Assembly: GCF_001422885.1 (NCBI RefSeq)
Contig: NZ_LMMZ01000034.1
Coordinates: 189,055-253,054 of the forward strand
Length of the DNA stretch: 64,000 bases
Reading direction: 5' to 3'
Source of the DNA: Methylobacterium sp. Leaf104
GTDB lineage: Bacteria > Pseudomonadota > Alphaproteobacteria > Rhizobiales > Beijerinckiaceae
The position numbers were made by a program, and so were the translations under genes. The notes under the pieces are model-generated. The model did no database searches and had not been told where the DNA came from. It was given only the letters and a program-made list of their open reading frames with translations. This document shows, in pieces, positions 51,272 through 60,960 of the stretch. The first letter of the stretch is position 1, and each line of letters starts with the position of its first letter.

Positions 51272-51598
51272 TTAAGGCTTGGCGCCCTGCGCGGCGCTCT
51301 CGGCGGAGCGGCCGCGCGCCTCGTTCCGGCCGCGGGCGGCGACGAGCTCGTCCTCCAGGGCCCGCGTGCCCTCCGGCGTCTTGGCGCGGATGGGCCGGGC
51401 CGGAGCGGAGACCCCGACGGGCATGAACGCGTCGTCGCCGCGGCGCGACTGCGCGACGAAATCGGGCGCCTTGGCCGGCGGACCCGCCTCGCCGGTGCCG
51501 TAGGCGATCCGCATCGGATTCAGGTCGCCGGAACAGCCGGCGAGCAGGATCGCGAACACCAGGCTCGCGACAAACTGAGGGTTGTGAAGCCGGGACAT
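51272..51598 (-). CDS. Putative lipoprotein
   Basis: A 108-residue protein with a lipoprotein signal: RLHNPQFVASLVFAILLAGC, where LLAGC is a good lipobox. The mature part is polar (GDLNPMRIAYGTGEAGPPAK), with ALEDELVAARGRNEARGRSA forming a charged helix near the end. No family recognised. It is divergent from phaC. ATG 51625 is a possible earlier start. Confidence 0.65.
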   Translation of the reverse strand: MSRLHNPQFVASLVFAILLAGCSGDLNPMRIAYGTGEAGPPAKAPDFVAQSRRGDDAFMPVGVSAPARPIRAKTPEGTRALEDELVAARGRNEARGRSAESAAQGAKP

Positions 51599-51741
51599 GG
51601 GGGAAGTCGGCCGTTTCGGAGTCATGCGCACTGGCGGAACTCCGCGATGGCGCGTTAATTTGTCGGAAACGAGGCCCCCTCGGCCGCGCGGCAGGCGTCG
51701 CGCGGTGAAAGGCCGGGCCACACTCGGGGAGAGACGCACGC

Positions 51742-53547
51742 GTGACGACCGAACGGACGACACCGCTGCCCGACATCGAGGCCCTGTCCCGCAACGCGAG
51801 CCTGCTGGTCGAGGAATTCGGCCGGGCCGCATCGCGCTACATGAAGCCCGTCGGCGCGTCGGACGCCCTCCCGGTCGAGGCCGTCGAACCCCCCGAGGAG
51901 GTCAAGGACGTGGTGCGCACCCTCGGCAGCGTCGCCGAGACCTGGCTCGCGGATCCCAAGCGGACCGTCGAGGCGCAGACCAAGCTGAGCGAGGCGTTCA
52001 TCACCCTCTGGGGCTCGACCTGGCAGCGCCTGCAGGGCGAGAGCGCCCCGCCCGTGGCGCAGCCCGAGCCCAAGGACAACCGCTTCGCCCACGCCGAGTG
52101 GTCCACCAACCCGATCTTCGACTTCATCAAGCAGAGCTACCTCATCACCTCCCGCTGGGCGGAGGAGCTCGTCGAGGAGGCCGAGGGCATCGACGAGCAC
52201 ACCCGGCACAAGGCGCATTTCTACCTGCGCCAGATCACCGGGGCGCTGTCGCCCTCGAACTTCGTGATGACCAATCCGGAACTGATCCGGCACACCCTGA
52301 AGGAGAACGGCGCCAACCTCGTGCGCGGCATGAAGATGCTCGCCGAGGACATCGAGGCCGGCAAGGGCCAGCTCCGGGTGCGCCAGACCGATCCGGGCGC
52401 CGGCTTCGAGGTCGGCCTCAACGTGGCGGTGACGCCCGGCGAGGTGGTCTTCCGCAACGACCTGATGGAGCTGATCCAGTACGCGCCGACGACCGACACG
52501 GTGCTGAAGCGGCCGTTCCTGATCGTGCCGCCCTGGATCAACAAGTTCTACATCCTCGACCTCAACCCGTCGAAGAGCCTGATCGCCTGGATGGTCGGTC
52601 AGGGCCTGACGGTGTTCTGCATCTCCTGGGTCAATCCCGATGCGCGGCACGCCGACAAGGATTTCGAGAGTTACATGCGGGAGGGCATCGAGACCGCGAT
52701 CGATGCCATCGGGGTCGCCACCGGCGAGAGCGAGGTCTCGGCGGCGGGCTACTGCGTCGGCGGCACCCTGCTGGCCGTGACCCTGGCGATGCAGGCCGCC
52801 ACCGGCAACAAGCGCATCAAGAGCGCCACCTTCCTGACCACGCAGGTCGATTTCACCCATGCGGGCGACCTCAAGGTGTTCGCCGACGAGGAGCAGATCC
52901 GCCTGATCGAGTCGCGGATGCAGAAGCGCGGCTATCTCGAGGGCACCGGCATGGCCACCGCCTTCAACATGCTGCGCCCCAACGACCTGATCTGGTCCTA
53001 CGTGGTCAACAACTACGTCAAGGGCCAGGCGCCGATGCCCTTCGACCTGCTGTACTGGAACGCCGATTCGACCCGGATGCCGGCAGCCAATCACTCGTTC
53101 TACCTGCGCAACTGCTACCTCAACAACACACTCGCGCAGGGCAAGATGATCCTCGGCAACGTACGCCTCGACCTGAAGAAGGTGAAGATCCCGATCTTCA
53201 ACCTAGCCACCAAGGAGGATCACATCGCGCCCGCCCTGTCGGTGTTCGAGGGCTCCTCGAAGTTCGGCGGCCCGGTCGATTACGTGCTGGCCGGGTCGGG
53301 CCACATCGCGGGGGTGGTCAATCCGCCGGCCAAGCCGAAATACGGCTTCTGGACCGGCGGCCCGGCCGTGGGGCGGTTCGAGGACTGGGTGACGGCCGCC
53401 ACGGAGACCAAGGGGTCCTGGTGGCCCTACTGGTTCCAGTGGCTGGAGCACCAGGCCCCGGCCCGCGTACCGGCGCGGGTTCCCGGCGAGGGCGGCCTCG
53501 CCTCCCTCGGGCCGGCGCCCGGGACCTATGTCCGCATGAAGGCGTGA
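51742..53547 (+). CDS. phaC: Class I poly(3-hydroxyalkanoate) synthase PhaC
   Basis: A 601-residue polymerase that joins (R)-3-hydroxyacyl-CoA into PHA at the granule surface. The alpha/beta-hydrolase core has the lipase-like box GYCVGG with catalytic Cys338. The Asp and His partners are in [10 protein letters not shown] and [12 protein letters not shown]. The N-terminal 200 residues form the helical domain ([20 protein letters not shown] and [13 protein letters not shown]). Size fits class I synthases of Methylobacterium and Rhizobiales. The start is GTG, with GGGAGAG upstream. The stop overlaps a GNAT gene. Confidence 0.97.
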   Translation: MTTERTTPLPDIEALSRNASLLVEEFGRAASRYMKPVGASDALPVEAVEPPEEVKDVVRTLGSVAETWLADPKRTVEAQTKLSEAFITLWGSTWQRLQGESAPPVAQPEPKDNRFAHAEWSTNPIFDFIKQSYLITSRWAEELVEEAEGIDEHTRHKAHFYLRQITGALSPSNFVMTNPELIRHTLKENGANLVRGMKMLAEDIEAGKGQLRVRQTDPGAGFEVGLNVAVTPGEVVFRNDLMELIQYAPTTDTVLKRPFLIVPPWINKFYILDLNPSKSLIAWMVGQGLTVFCISWVNPDARHADKDFESYMREGIETAIDAIGVATGESEVSAAGYCVGGTLLAVTLAMQAATGNKRIKSATFLTTQVDFTHAGDLKVFADEEQIRLIESRMQKRGYLEGTGMATAFNMLRPNDLIWSYVVNNYVKGQAPMPFDLLYWNADSTRMPAANHSFYLRNCYLNNTLAQGKMILGNVRLDLKKVKIPIFNLATKEDHIAPALSVFEGSSKFGGPVDYVLAGSGHIAGVVNPPAKPKYGFWTGGPAVGRFEDWVTAATETKGSWWPYWFQWLEHQAPARVPARVPGEGGLASLGPAPGTYVRMKA

Positions 53548-54014
53548 GCGCCGGCAGGGACGCGCCGGGCTGGACCGTCCGCCTGGAGGCGGAGCCGGAC
53601 CCGATCATGCGCGCCGAGATCCTGGCGCCCCTCGTCGCCCACAACGAAGCCCAGGTGCCGAACGGCAACTGGGGGTTGCTGGCCCTCACCGTGCGGGACG
53701 CGGCCGGCGCCATCGTCGGCGGCCTCTGGGGCCGGACCGGCTACGGCATGCTGTTCGTGGAGTTGCTGGCGCTGGGTCCGGCCCGGGACCGCGGGCTCGG
53801 CCGGCGCCTGATGCAGGACGCGGAGGCCGAGGCACGCCGGCGCGGCCTCTCCGGAATCTGGCTCGACACCTGGACCTTCCAGGCGCCCGGCTTCTACGAG
53901 CGCCTCGGCTTTTCCGAGTGCGGGCGGATCACCGACTATCCGCCCGGCCATGACCGGATCTTCTACGTGAAGCGCTTCGAGTACGGCGGAGCCGCACCGG
54001 CTCCGCCGTCCTGA
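53544..54014 (+). CDS. GNAT-family N-acetyltransferase
   Basis: A 156-residue acetyltransferase. The acetyl-CoA binding motif A is [20 protein letters not shown] (Q/RxxGxG/A as RDRGLG). Motif B is in [13 protein letters not shown], typical of the last strands. [12 protein letters not shown] resembles GNATs acting on small amines. The start is GTG overlapping the phaC stop (GTGA), so translation is coupled to phaC. That is unusual, and the product may act on the PHA machinery or be simply co-expressed. The substrate cannot be told. Confidence 0.88.
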   Translation: MSAGRDAPGWTVRLEAEPDPIMRAEILAPLVAHNEAQVPNGNWGLLALTVRDAAGAIVGGLWGRTGYGMLFVELLALGPARDRGLGRRLMQDAEAEARRRGLSGIWLDTWTFQAPGFYERLGFSECGRITDYPPGHDRIFYVKRFEYGGAAPAPPS

Positions 54015-54027
54015 GCGTTCCGCGGCC

Positions 54028-55365
54028 TCAGAACTTGCGCACCAGCGGGGCCGGGGCGGCGACGACCGGATCGCCGAAGACGTAGCGGAAGCCCACCGAG
54101 ACGATGTCGGCGCTGCTGTCGGCCACGCCGGCGAAGACGACGTTCTGGACGTTGTAGTCGCGTCCGGGACCGGCGAGGATGCGGCCCTTGTCGACGAAGA
54201 AGTGCGAGTAGGCGACGTTGAGGGTCAGCTTCTCGCTCCAGCGGTAGCTTCCGCCGACCGAGACGTTCACCCGGTCGCCGTCGGGCAGGCGCACGGAGCG
54301 GTTCGAGAAGTCGATCGGCGAGGATTCGTAGGCGACGCCCGCGCGGACCGTCAGGGCCGGCGACCAGTCGTACTCACCGCCGATCGAGTAGGTGTAGCCG
54401 TCCTTGTAGTTGAGGGTCAGCGGCGGCGCCGCGGCCCGCGCCCCGGCCGAGACGATGTTGATCAGCCCGACGCGGCTCCAGTTGTCCCATTCGAAGCCGA
54501 GATTGAGGCGCGCCACCGGGGTGATCGCCTGCGTGAGTCCGACGCTCAGCTTCTCGGGGGTGTTGAGCTTGGCCTTGATGTCGCCGCCGAGCGCCGAGAA
54601 GGCGCCCGGGAGGATGAGCTGGCCGCCGATGTCGTGGTGCACCGAGGAGCGGTAGCCGACGCCGATGGCGGTGCCGTCGAAGGGCGTGATCAGCGCGCCG
54701 GCGGTGAAGCCGACCCCCCAGGAATCGCCCTTGAGGCCCGAGCTCGGCAGGGCGGCCGGGTTGAAGACGGCGGCCGGGATGAAGGCCTGGCGCAGGACGA
54801 GCTTGAAGTACTCGATGTTCGGGCCGGCGGCGATCGAGAGCCACTCGTTGACCTTGAAACCGATGACCGGGTTGAAGGCCAGCGAGAAGATGCGGCTGGA
54901 GCGGCCATAGAGCTCGCCCGACCAGGTCTGACGCGGCTTGGTCACGAGGCCGAAGGGCGCGCCCGTGGTGATGCCGACCCAGAGGCGGTCGTTGAGCTGG
55001 TAAGAGGTGGCGCCCGCTGGGACGATGGCGCCCTGGCCGAGCTCGCCGCTGTCGCCGAGACGGGCGAAGGCCGGGTTCGTGCCCACGTCGGGCGTGATCT
55101 TCGCCGACAGGTTGATGAAGCTCAAGTTCTGCTCGGTGACCCAGCCCGGACGCATGGTCACGGTGGCGGGGTTCCAGAACATCGAGGAGACGCCGCCGGA
55201 GCCGGACGCGGCGCCGGCCCAGGCGAGACCCTGCGCCTGGGCGCTCTGCTCGCGGATGCCGAAGGCGCCGGCCGAGGCGCCGGCCACGCTGGCGCAGAGG
55301 ATGGCCGCGGAAACTCCCGATCGCGCGATGTTGCGGAGGGAACGGCCCCGAATCGTGCCCATCAT
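54028..55365 (-). CDS. OmpP1/FadL/TodX-family outer-membrane transporter
   Basis: A 445-residue 14-strand barrel for uptake of long-chain fatty acids or other hydrophobic compounds. A signal peptide (SGVSAAILCASVAGASAGAF) is followed by the FadL-type N-terminal hatch start GAFGIREQSAQAQGLAWAGA, then SSMFWNPATVTM (the NPA motif). The barrel ends in VSVGFRYVFG; the extra tail PVVAAPAPLVRKF still ends in Phe. Two adjacent ATGs (55365, 55362) are possible. The leader is long, about 400 bases to the divergent gene, so regulation is likely. Confidence 0.92.
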   Translation of the reverse strand: MMGTIRGRSLRNIARSGVSAAILCASVAGASAGAFGIREQSAQAQGLAWAGAASGSGGVSSMFWNPATVTMRPGWVTEQNLSFINLSAKITPDVGTNPAFARLGDSGELGQGAIVPAGATSYQLNDRLWVGITTGAPFGLVTKPRQTWSGELYGRSSRIFSLAFNPVIGFKVNEWLSIAAGPNIEYFKLVLRQAFIPAAVFNPAALPSSGLKGDSWGVGFTAGALITPFDGTAIGVGYRSSVHHDIGGQLILPGAFSALGGDIKAKLNTPEKLSVGLTQAITPVARLNLGFEWDNWSRVGLINIVSAGARAAAPPLTLNYKDGYTYSIGGEYDWSPALTVRAGVAYESSPIDFSNRSVRLPDGDRVNVSVGGSYRWSEKLTLNVAYSHFFVDKGRILAGPGRDYNVQNVVFAGVADSSADIVSVGFRYVFGDPVVAAPAPLVRKF

Positions 55366-55761
55366 GACGTAAGACCCACCCTTGTTGTTGGCGCTCGCTT
55401 GTCCCGTCCCGACTGGGTCGGTCTCGCACCTTGGATGAGACAATGACGCGACCGGCGCGACTTCGCAATCCGGACATCCTCCAATAGAAGCAAAGTATCA
55501 ACGCAAGAATAACCTGTTTTTTGCGCAATATTGCAGCCTTGGGATCGCCGAGGCCAGGAAGCCGGCAGAATGGTTCACATCTAAACTCTCGTTGCCGTGA
55601 GTAAGCGCCGGGCCGGAAAAAACGCTGCCGTCGCATCTCCCAGCGGCGGTGTGACCTTTCGGTGACAAAATCGGCCCGGATCCGCCCCTGACCCGGCGCC
55701 GGAGGGGAAGATCGCGCGCCATCCGTCGCGGATTGCCCCTTGCCGGGTATCCCGATGCGAT
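55366..55761. other. Intergenic region between fadL-like and FAH genes
   Basis: About 400 bases with no gene. It is AT-richer than average around 55490-55600 and holds the perfect palindrome GCAATATTGC (55525-55534), a possible operator or promoter element for the FadL-like gene. Two GTGAC repeats (11-base period) lie near 55650. No consensus promoter was recognised. Confidence 0.45.
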
Positions 55762-55776
55762 CGATGTCAGACATCG
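55762..55776. promoter_or_regulatory. Perfect palindromic operator candidate upstream of the FAH-family gene
   Basis: CGATGT-CAG-ACATCG is a perfect 6-bp inverted repeat around 3 bases, ending 24 bases before the ATG at 55801. The TGTCnGACA core looks like the binding site of a GntR- or other dimeric-family repressor. No regulator gene lies next to it, so the cognate protein is unknown. Confidence 0.5.
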
Positions 55777-55800
55777 CAACGTCATGCGGAGGCACGAGCG

Positions 55801-56685
55801 ATGAAACTGGTACGGCACGGCGCGAGCGGAGACGAGAAGCCGGGGCTCATCGACTCGCAGGGTGTCCTGCGCGACCTCTCGGCCCATGTGCGCGACATCG
55901 CGGGTCCTGCGCTGTCGCGCGAGACGCTGGAGCGCCTGCGCCGGATCGACAGCGCGAGCCTGCCCGCCCTTCCGGCCGACACCCGGCTCGGCCCCTGCGT
56001 CGGCGGCACCCGCAACTTCGTCGCCATCGGGCTGAACTTCACCGATCACGCCGCCGAGATCGGCGCCGACATCCCGCCCGAGCCGATCATCTTCAACAAG
56101 GCGCCCTCGTGCCTCGCGGGCGCCCACGACCGGGTGATCCTGCCTAAGGGCTCGGCCAAGACCGACTGGGAGGTGGAGCTCGCCCTGGTGATCGGCGCGC
56201 GCGCCTCCTACGTGCACGCCAACGAGGCCCTGTCCTACGTGGCCGGTGCCTGCATCTGCAACGACGTCTCCGAGCGCGAGTACCAGATGGAGCGCGGCGG
56301 AACCTGGACGAAGGGCAAGGGCTGCCCGACCTTCGGACCGCTCGGTCCCTGGCTCGTCACCCTGGACGAGATCCCCGACCTGAAGAACCTCGCCATGTGG
56401 CTCGACGTGAACGGCAGCCGGATGCAGACCGGCTCCACGGCGACGATGATCTTCGATGCCGCGCAACTCGTCGCCTACGTCTCGCACTTCATGATGCTGG
56501 AGCCCGGCGACGTCATCACGACCGGCACGCCCCCCGGCGTCGGCATGGCCCGCAAGCCGCCGCGCTTCCTGCGCAGCGGCGACGTGATGACCCTCGGCAT
56601 CGCCGGCCTGGGCGAGCAGCGCCAGGAGATCGTCGCCTTCGACGATTGGACCGCCAAGGTGGCGGCGGGCGAGCCGACGCATTGA
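55801..56685 (+). CDS. Fumarylacetoacetate hydrolase family protein
   Basis: A 294-residue FAH-fold protein acting on carbon-carbon bonds of 2-oxo or 4-oxo acids. The fold's metal ligands are in [11 protein letters not shown] (Glu pair) and [15 protein letters not shown] (Asp). [13 protein letters not shown] and [12 protein letters not shown] are typical, as is [17 protein letters not shown]. Such proteins include FAH, ureidoglycolate lyase and 5-carboxymethyl-2-hydroxymuconate isomerase relatives; ureidoglycolate lyase-type fits the signature best, but the substrate is not determined. GGAGG is the ribosome binding site. Confidence 0.92.
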   Translation: MKLVRHGASGDEKPGLIDSQGVLRDLSAHVRDIAGPALSRETLERLRRIDSASLPALPADTRLGPCVGGTRNFVAIGLNFTDHAAEIGADIPPEPIIFNKAPSCLAGAHDRVILPKGSAKTDWEVELALVIGARASYVHANEALSYVAGACICNDVSEREYQMERGGTWTKGKGCPTFGPLGPWLVTLDEIPDLKNLAMWLDVNGSRMQTGSTATMIFDAAQLVAYVSHFMMLEPGDVITTGTPPGVGMARKPPRFLRSGDVMTLGIAGLGEQRQEIVAFDDWTAKVAAGEPTH

Positions 56686-56735
56686 GGACACCCGGCCGGC
56701 TTGATTTTCCGGCCGAGATTCGCCTCATGGGGACC

Positions 56736-57755
56736 ATGACCGATACCCTGGCCCCCCTCGCTTCCCGCCCGGCCCCCGCGGCAGCCGCGATCCGTCACGA
56801 CTGGAGCGTGGCCGAGATCCAGGCGATCCACGACCTGCCGCTCCTCGACCTCGTGTTCCGGGCGGCCGAAATCCATCGTGCGCACAACGATCCGGCCGAC
56901 ATCCAGCGCGCGAGCCTGCTGTCGATCAAGACTGGCGGTTGCCCCGAGGATTGCGCCTATTGCCCGCAATCGGCCCACCACAAGGGCACCGGCATGGCGC
57001 GCGAGCGCCTGATGCCGGTGGATGTTGTGCTGCGCGAGGCGGCCGAGGCGAAGGCGGCCGGCGCCCACCGCTTCTGCATGGGCGCGGCCTGGCGCCAGCC
57101 CAAGGACGGACCGGAATTCGACGCCGTGCTGGCGATGGTGCGCGGCGTGCGCGGTCTCGGCATGGAAGCCTGCGTGACCCTCGGGATGCTGTCGCCCTCG
57201 CAGGCCGAGCGCCTCGCGGAGGCCGGGCTCACCTCCTACAATCACAACCTCGACACCGGCCCGGACTTCTACGGCGACATCATTTCCACGCGGACCTACG
57301 CGGATCGCCTGACCACCCTGCAGAACGTGCGCGACGCCGGCATCGGCGTGTGCTGCGGCGGCATCGTCGGCATGGGCGAGGGCGTGAAGGACCGGGCGAG
57401 CATGCTCCAGGTGCTGGCGAACCACGCGCCGCACCCGGAGAGCGTGCCGATCAACGCCCTGGTGGCGGTGGAAGGGACGCCGCTCGCGGATCGCCCGGCG
57501 GTCGATCCCCTCGATCTGGTGCGGATGTGCGCCACGGCCCGCATCGTCATGCCACGCGCCCGGGTGCGCCTCAGCGCCGGCCGCAAGGGCCTGACCCGCG
57601 AAGCGCAGATCCTGTGCTTCCTCGCCGGCGCCAACTCGATCTTCTACGGCGAGCGCCTGCTGACCACGGCCAACAACGAGACCGATTCCGACGCCGAGCT
57701 CCTGCGCGACATCGGCATCACCGTGCCGGGCCTGACCCTGGCGGCGGCGGAGTAG
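56736..57755 (+). CDS. bioB: Biotin synthase BioB
   Basis: A 339-residue radical-SAM enzyme that inserts sulfur into dethiobiotin. The 4Fe-4S Cys are in CPEDCAYC (CxxxCxxC). The 2Fe-2S ligands are conserved in [20 protein letters not shown] and the Arg region of [15 protein letters not shown] and [14 protein letters not shown] are standard. ATG 56736 has GGGGA just upstream; ATG 56727 is nine bases earlier in frame. It follows the FAH-family gene on the same strand, 50 bases apart, and may be co-transcribed. No other bio genes are present here. Confidence 0.97.
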   Translation: MTDTLAPLASRPAPAAAAIRHDWSVAEIQAIHDLPLLDLVFRAAEIHRAHNDPADIQRASLLSIKTGGCPEDCAYCPQSAHHKGTGMARERLMPVDVVLREAAEAKAAGAHRFCMGAAWRQPKDGPEFDAVLAMVRGVRGLGMEACVTLGMLSPSQAERLAEAGLTSYNHNLDTGPDFYGDIISTRTYADRLTTLQNVRDAGIGVCCGGIVGMGEGVKDRASMLQVLANHAPHPESVPINALVAVEGTPLADRPAVDPLDLVRMCATARIVMPRARVRLSAGRKGLTREAQILCFLAGANSIFYGERLLTTANNETDSDAELLRDIGITVPGLTLAAAE

Positions 57756-57779
57756 CGCCCGTCCGCGACCACCACCGGC

Positions 57780-59270
57780 TCAGGCGCTGGCGGCGTCCGG
57801 GATGGTGATGCGGAAGCAGGTGCCGATGACGGTGTCGTCGAGGCTGAGGCGACCGCCGTTGAGCTCGATCAGCTCCGAGGCGATGGCGAGGCCGAGGCCC
57901 GTGCCGCCGGCCCGCGACGAGCCCTTGAACGGCGAGAACAGGTGCTCGCGGGCGCGGGGCGGCAGCCCCGGGCCGTTATCGGCGACGAGGATCTGCGTCT
58001 CTCCGGACCCGGGCTGGCCCTGCCGGCGCGCCCTGATGGTGATCTCGGGATTCTGCTGGTCCAGCGGCTCATAGCCGGCGCCCTGGGGACTCAGCGCCTG
58101 CACCGCGTTCCGGACGATGTTGGCGAGCGCCCGCGAGAACTGGTCGGGATCGACGAAGATCCGCAATTCGCTCGGGCAGACCTCGTGGATGACGATCTTC
58201 GAATCGCGCCCGCGCCCGGCCAGATCCGCCTGTTCGGCGACGATCGGGGCGATCGGCACGAGGCGCCGGTTCGGATTGCGCTCCGTCGCCCGGCCATAGG
58301 CCAGGGTCTCCTCGCAGAACCGGATCGCGCGATCCAGGGTGGCGACGAGGCGCGGAGCCACCCGCTGGGCCACGGGGTCGGCGACGCCGTCGAGGCGGTC
58401 GCTGAGCAGCTGCGCCGTGGTCAGCAGGTTGCGCAGTTCGTGGTTGATCTTGCTTACCGACAGGCCGAGGCCGGCCAACCGGCGCTTCTCGCGCAGCTCC
58501 CGCGCCAGCGCGGTCTCCATGCGGGCCAGGGCGATCTCGGCATGGCCGATCTCGTCGGTGCGGCGGGAGGGCACGATCACCCCGTCGATCGCTTCCGGGT
58601 CGTCGGCGAATTCCGTGATGTTCTCGACGAGGCGTCGGACCGGCCTCACGATCGCCCGCTGCAGGACGAAGAAGATCAGGCCGGCCACCGCGGCCGCGAG
58701 GGCCATGGACGACAGGGCCAGCCGGATCGAGAAGTCCGCCACCGCCTCCCGGAAGGGACCCGGGTCCATCAGGATCTCGACGAGGTCGATGCCGTCGCGC
58801 CCGTGTCCGATCACGCGGATCGGGTCGGGCGATTCCGTGAAGAGGGTGCGGGCCACGCCGCGGATCGAGCGGATCCAGTGCTCCGAGCGCAGGTCGATGA
58901 TGTCCGAGACCCTGTCGGGCACCGTCTCGTTGGCCAGAAGCCGGCGGGTGCCGTTGCCGCGCACCGCGATGGCGCGGGCGCCGGCGCCGGCGAGCAGGCG
59001 TTGGGACAGGCCTTCCGAGACCTGCTGGTCGGGAGCCGCGTCGAGGACGAGCGCGGCGACCTGGGCCGCCGCGATCCGGTCCGAGAGCCACATCCGGCGG
59101 TAATTGGCCACCGTCGGCACGTAGATCAGCACCTCGATGAGGGCGACGAAGGCCACGGTGAGCAGGAACAGCCGGCCCGACAGGCCGAGATGCCGGCCGA
59201 GCCCGCGCTCGGCCACGGGGGACGTCGCGGCCACCTCCTGCTCGAATTCGACGTGCGACGTCACACCCAT
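57780..59270 (-). CDS. Orphan sensor histidine kinase
   Basis: A 496-residue inner-membrane kinase: two membrane helices (LFLLTVAFVALIEVLIYV about residues 34-51, and LALSSMALAAAVAGLIFFVL about 195-214) enclosing a 130-residue periplasmic sensor, a HAMP segment (VRPVRRLVENITEFA), the HisKA box with His in NHELRNLLTTAQLLSDRL, then HATPase motifs N (ANIVRNAVQAL), G1 (DNGPGLP), F (LFSPFKGSSR) and G2 (GGTGLGLAI). No response regulator is adjacent. The signal is unknown. It is convergent with bioB. The ribosome binding site is weak. Confidence 0.93.
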   Translation of the reverse strand: MGVTSHVEFEQEVAATSPVAERGLGRHLGLSGRLFLLTVAFVALIEVLIYVPTVANYRRMWLSDRIAAAQVAALVLDAAPDQQVSEGLSQRLLAGAGARAIAVRGNGTRRLLANETVPDRVSDIIDLRSEHWIRSIRGVARTLFTESPDPIRVIGHGRDGIDLVEILMDPGPFREAVADFSIRLALSSMALAAAVAGLIFFVLQRAIVRPVRRLVENITEFADDPEAIDGVIVPSRRTDEIGHAEIALARMETALARELREKRRLAGLGLSVSKINHELRNLLTTAQLLSDRLDGVADPVAQRVAPRLVATLDRAIRFCEETLAYGRATERNPNRRLVPIAPIVAEQADLAGRGRDSKIVIHEVCPSELRIFVDPDQFSRALANIVRNAVQALSPQGAGYEPLDQQNPEITIRARRQGQPGSGETQILVADNGPGLPPRAREHLFSPFKGSSRAGGTGLGLAIASELIELNGGRLSLDDTVIGTCFRITIPDAASA

Positions 59271-59455
59271 CTCGGTACTAGCGTTTCCGGTGTTCCAAGG
59301 GCGCGGCGGGTGACGGCGTGAACCTGATCTGGAGAGCGGTTCAGTGGCGTTTTCAGGGCGACGGCTCGAAGCGCGATTGCCCAACAACGCTCCGAACGGC
59401 ATTAGGCTGCGTCCAGAGATACAACTTTTTAGATCAGATGTATGGCTAAATTCGA

Positions 59456-60259
59456 TCAGGATTCTAGACGGCGCCGGCCCTGTGCGCGACGTCGGACGAA
59501 TACCGAGATCAGGGCCAATGCGGCCAGCGCGCCGAGGCCGAGCACCATCTTGGGCGTGACGAGGGCGCGCAGCGTCAGGGCGTTCGCGCAATCGAGGCCG
59601 TCCGCGGCGAGGCAGGCCGCCTTGGCGCTCTCGTGCGCCAGGACCACGTCCTCGATCGCCGCACCCGTCGAGGCGTAGATGAAGGCGCCCGGCAGGAGGC
59701 CGACCAGGGTCGCCAGCACGAAGGTGCCGCGCTTCACCCCGAAGGCGGCCGGCGCCAGGTTCGTCATCCAGAAGGGGAAGATCGGCAAGAGGCGCAGGAA
59801 CGCGATGTAGCCGAAGGCGTCCTCGCGGAACCCCGCCGCGAGGCCGGCGAGGCGCGGGCCGGCCCGCCGCAGGAGGAGGTCGGAGGCGGGCCCGCGGCCG
59901 ATGGTGAAGACGATGGCGGCGCCCGTGGTGGCGGAGGCCACGGCCACGAGGGCGCCGGGCACGATCCCGAACAGGAACCCGCACAGCATCGTCAGGAAGA
60001 GGGAAGCCGGGACGGACACCACCACGGCCCCGACATAGACGAGGTAGGCCACCACCATCGCGCGGAAGCGGTCCTCGGCGACCCAGGCGTTGAGCCAGGC
60101 CCGCGAGGCGAGCAGCCGGTCGAGGCTGAGGAGATGCGAGGCCCCGGAGGCGAGCACCGCCAGCGAGGCGCAGACGAGGAGCAGGAGCGGCCCCCAGCGC
60201 AGGAGGCGCTTCAGCCGCGTCGGCGTCCCGGGGCTCGCCGGCGGCGTCGGCGCGCTCAC
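59456..60259 (-). CDS. TVP38/TMEM64-family membrane protein
   Basis: A 267-residue inner-membrane protein of the DedA-like group, with about five helices (LLLLVCASLAVLASGA, MVVAYLVYVGAVVVSVPASL, FLFGIVPGALVAVASATTGA, VLATLVGLLPGAFIYASTGA, MVLGLGALAALALISVF). SNARE-associated family motifs are the FGIVPG and GRGP-type loops and the Arg in LRLLPIFPFWMTNL. The family includes lipid scramblases. The start is GTG overlapping the pmtA stop (GTGA), so it is coupled to a phospholipid methylase gene, which fits a role in lipid handling. Confidence 0.88.
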   Translation of the reverse strand: MSAPTPPASPGTPTRLKRLLRWGPLLLLVCASLAVLASGASHLLSLDRLLASRAWLNAWVAEDRFRAMVVAYLVYVGAVVVSVPASLFLTMLCGFLFGIVPGALVAVASATTGAAIVFTIGRGPASDLLLRRAGPRLAGLAAGFREDAFGYIAFLRLLPIFPFWMTNLAPAAFGVKRGTFVLATLVGLLPGAFIYASTGAAIEDVVLAHESAKAACLAADGLDCANALTLRALVTPKMVLGLGALAALALISVFVRRRAQGRRRLES

Positions 60260-60909
60260 CCGCGCTTGCGCATCCGCAGGATCTTGAAGAACCCGCCCGG
60301 GAAGGTCGGCGACACGCCGATGAATTCGACGCCGTTGGCGCGAGCCCAGGCCTCGATCCGGGTCGACTTGAAGGCCGAGGACCAGCCGATCTTGGTGCAG
60401 AGCGGCGCCACGATCTCCTCGACCTTGGCCACCGGGCCGGCGGTCTGGCCGAAATGGTTGGCGAGCACGATCTCGCCGCCCGGGCGGACCACCCGCAGGA
60501 ACTCCGAGAGGGCGGCCTCCGGATCCGGCACCAGGGTGATCAGGAACTGCGCCACCACGGCGTCGAAGCTGGCATCGGCGTAGCCGAGGCGGCAGACGTC
60601 CATGACCTGGAGGCCGCGGACGTGACGGAGGCCGCGCCGCAGCACCTTGGCCCGCGCCCGCTTCAGCATGTCCTCGGAGAGGTCGACGCCGCAGACGAAG
60701 CTCGCGGGCGGGTAGTAGCCCAGCGACAGGCCGGTGCCGACGCCCGCCTCGAGGATGCGCGGCCCACAGGCCACGGCGGCCTCGACGGCGTCCCGCGCGG
60801 CCGGCTCCGTGAGCTTGTCGTAGACGACGTCGTAGACCGGCGCCCAGCGCGCATAGGCCTTGCGCATCAGGGCGGTGCTCGGACCGGCCTCCCGCGGCTC
60901 GCTCAGCAT
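60256..60909 (-). CDS. pmtA: Phosphatidylethanolamine N-methyltransferase (PmtA, Rhodobacter type)
   Basis: A 217-residue SAM-dependent methyltransferase. Motif I is RILEAGVGTGLSLGYY; VCGVDLSEDMLKRARAKV and FDAVVAQFLITLVPDPEAAL are typical of the Rhodobacter-type PmtA, as is the start YARWAPVYDVVYDKL. It methylates phosphatidylethanolamine three times to phosphatidylcholine at the inner membrane, a common membrane lipid in Rhizobiales. The gene is followed by a TVP38 gene with a 4-nt overlap. Confidence 0.92.
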   Translation of the reverse strand: MLSEPREAGPSTALMRKAYARWAPVYDVVYDKLTEPAARDAVEAAVACGPRILEAGVGTGLSLGYYPPASFVCGVDLSEDMLKRARAKVLRRGLRHVRGLQVMDVCRLGYADASFDAVVAQFLITLVPDPEAALSEFLRVVRPGGEIVLANHFGQTAGPVAKVEEIVAPLCTKIGWSSAFKSTRIEAWARANGVEFIGVSPTFPGGFFKILRMRKRG

Positions 60910-60960
60910 GTCGATCTCGTCGTCCTGTGGAGGGATGGGTTTCGTGGGGCGGTTCGTCGG

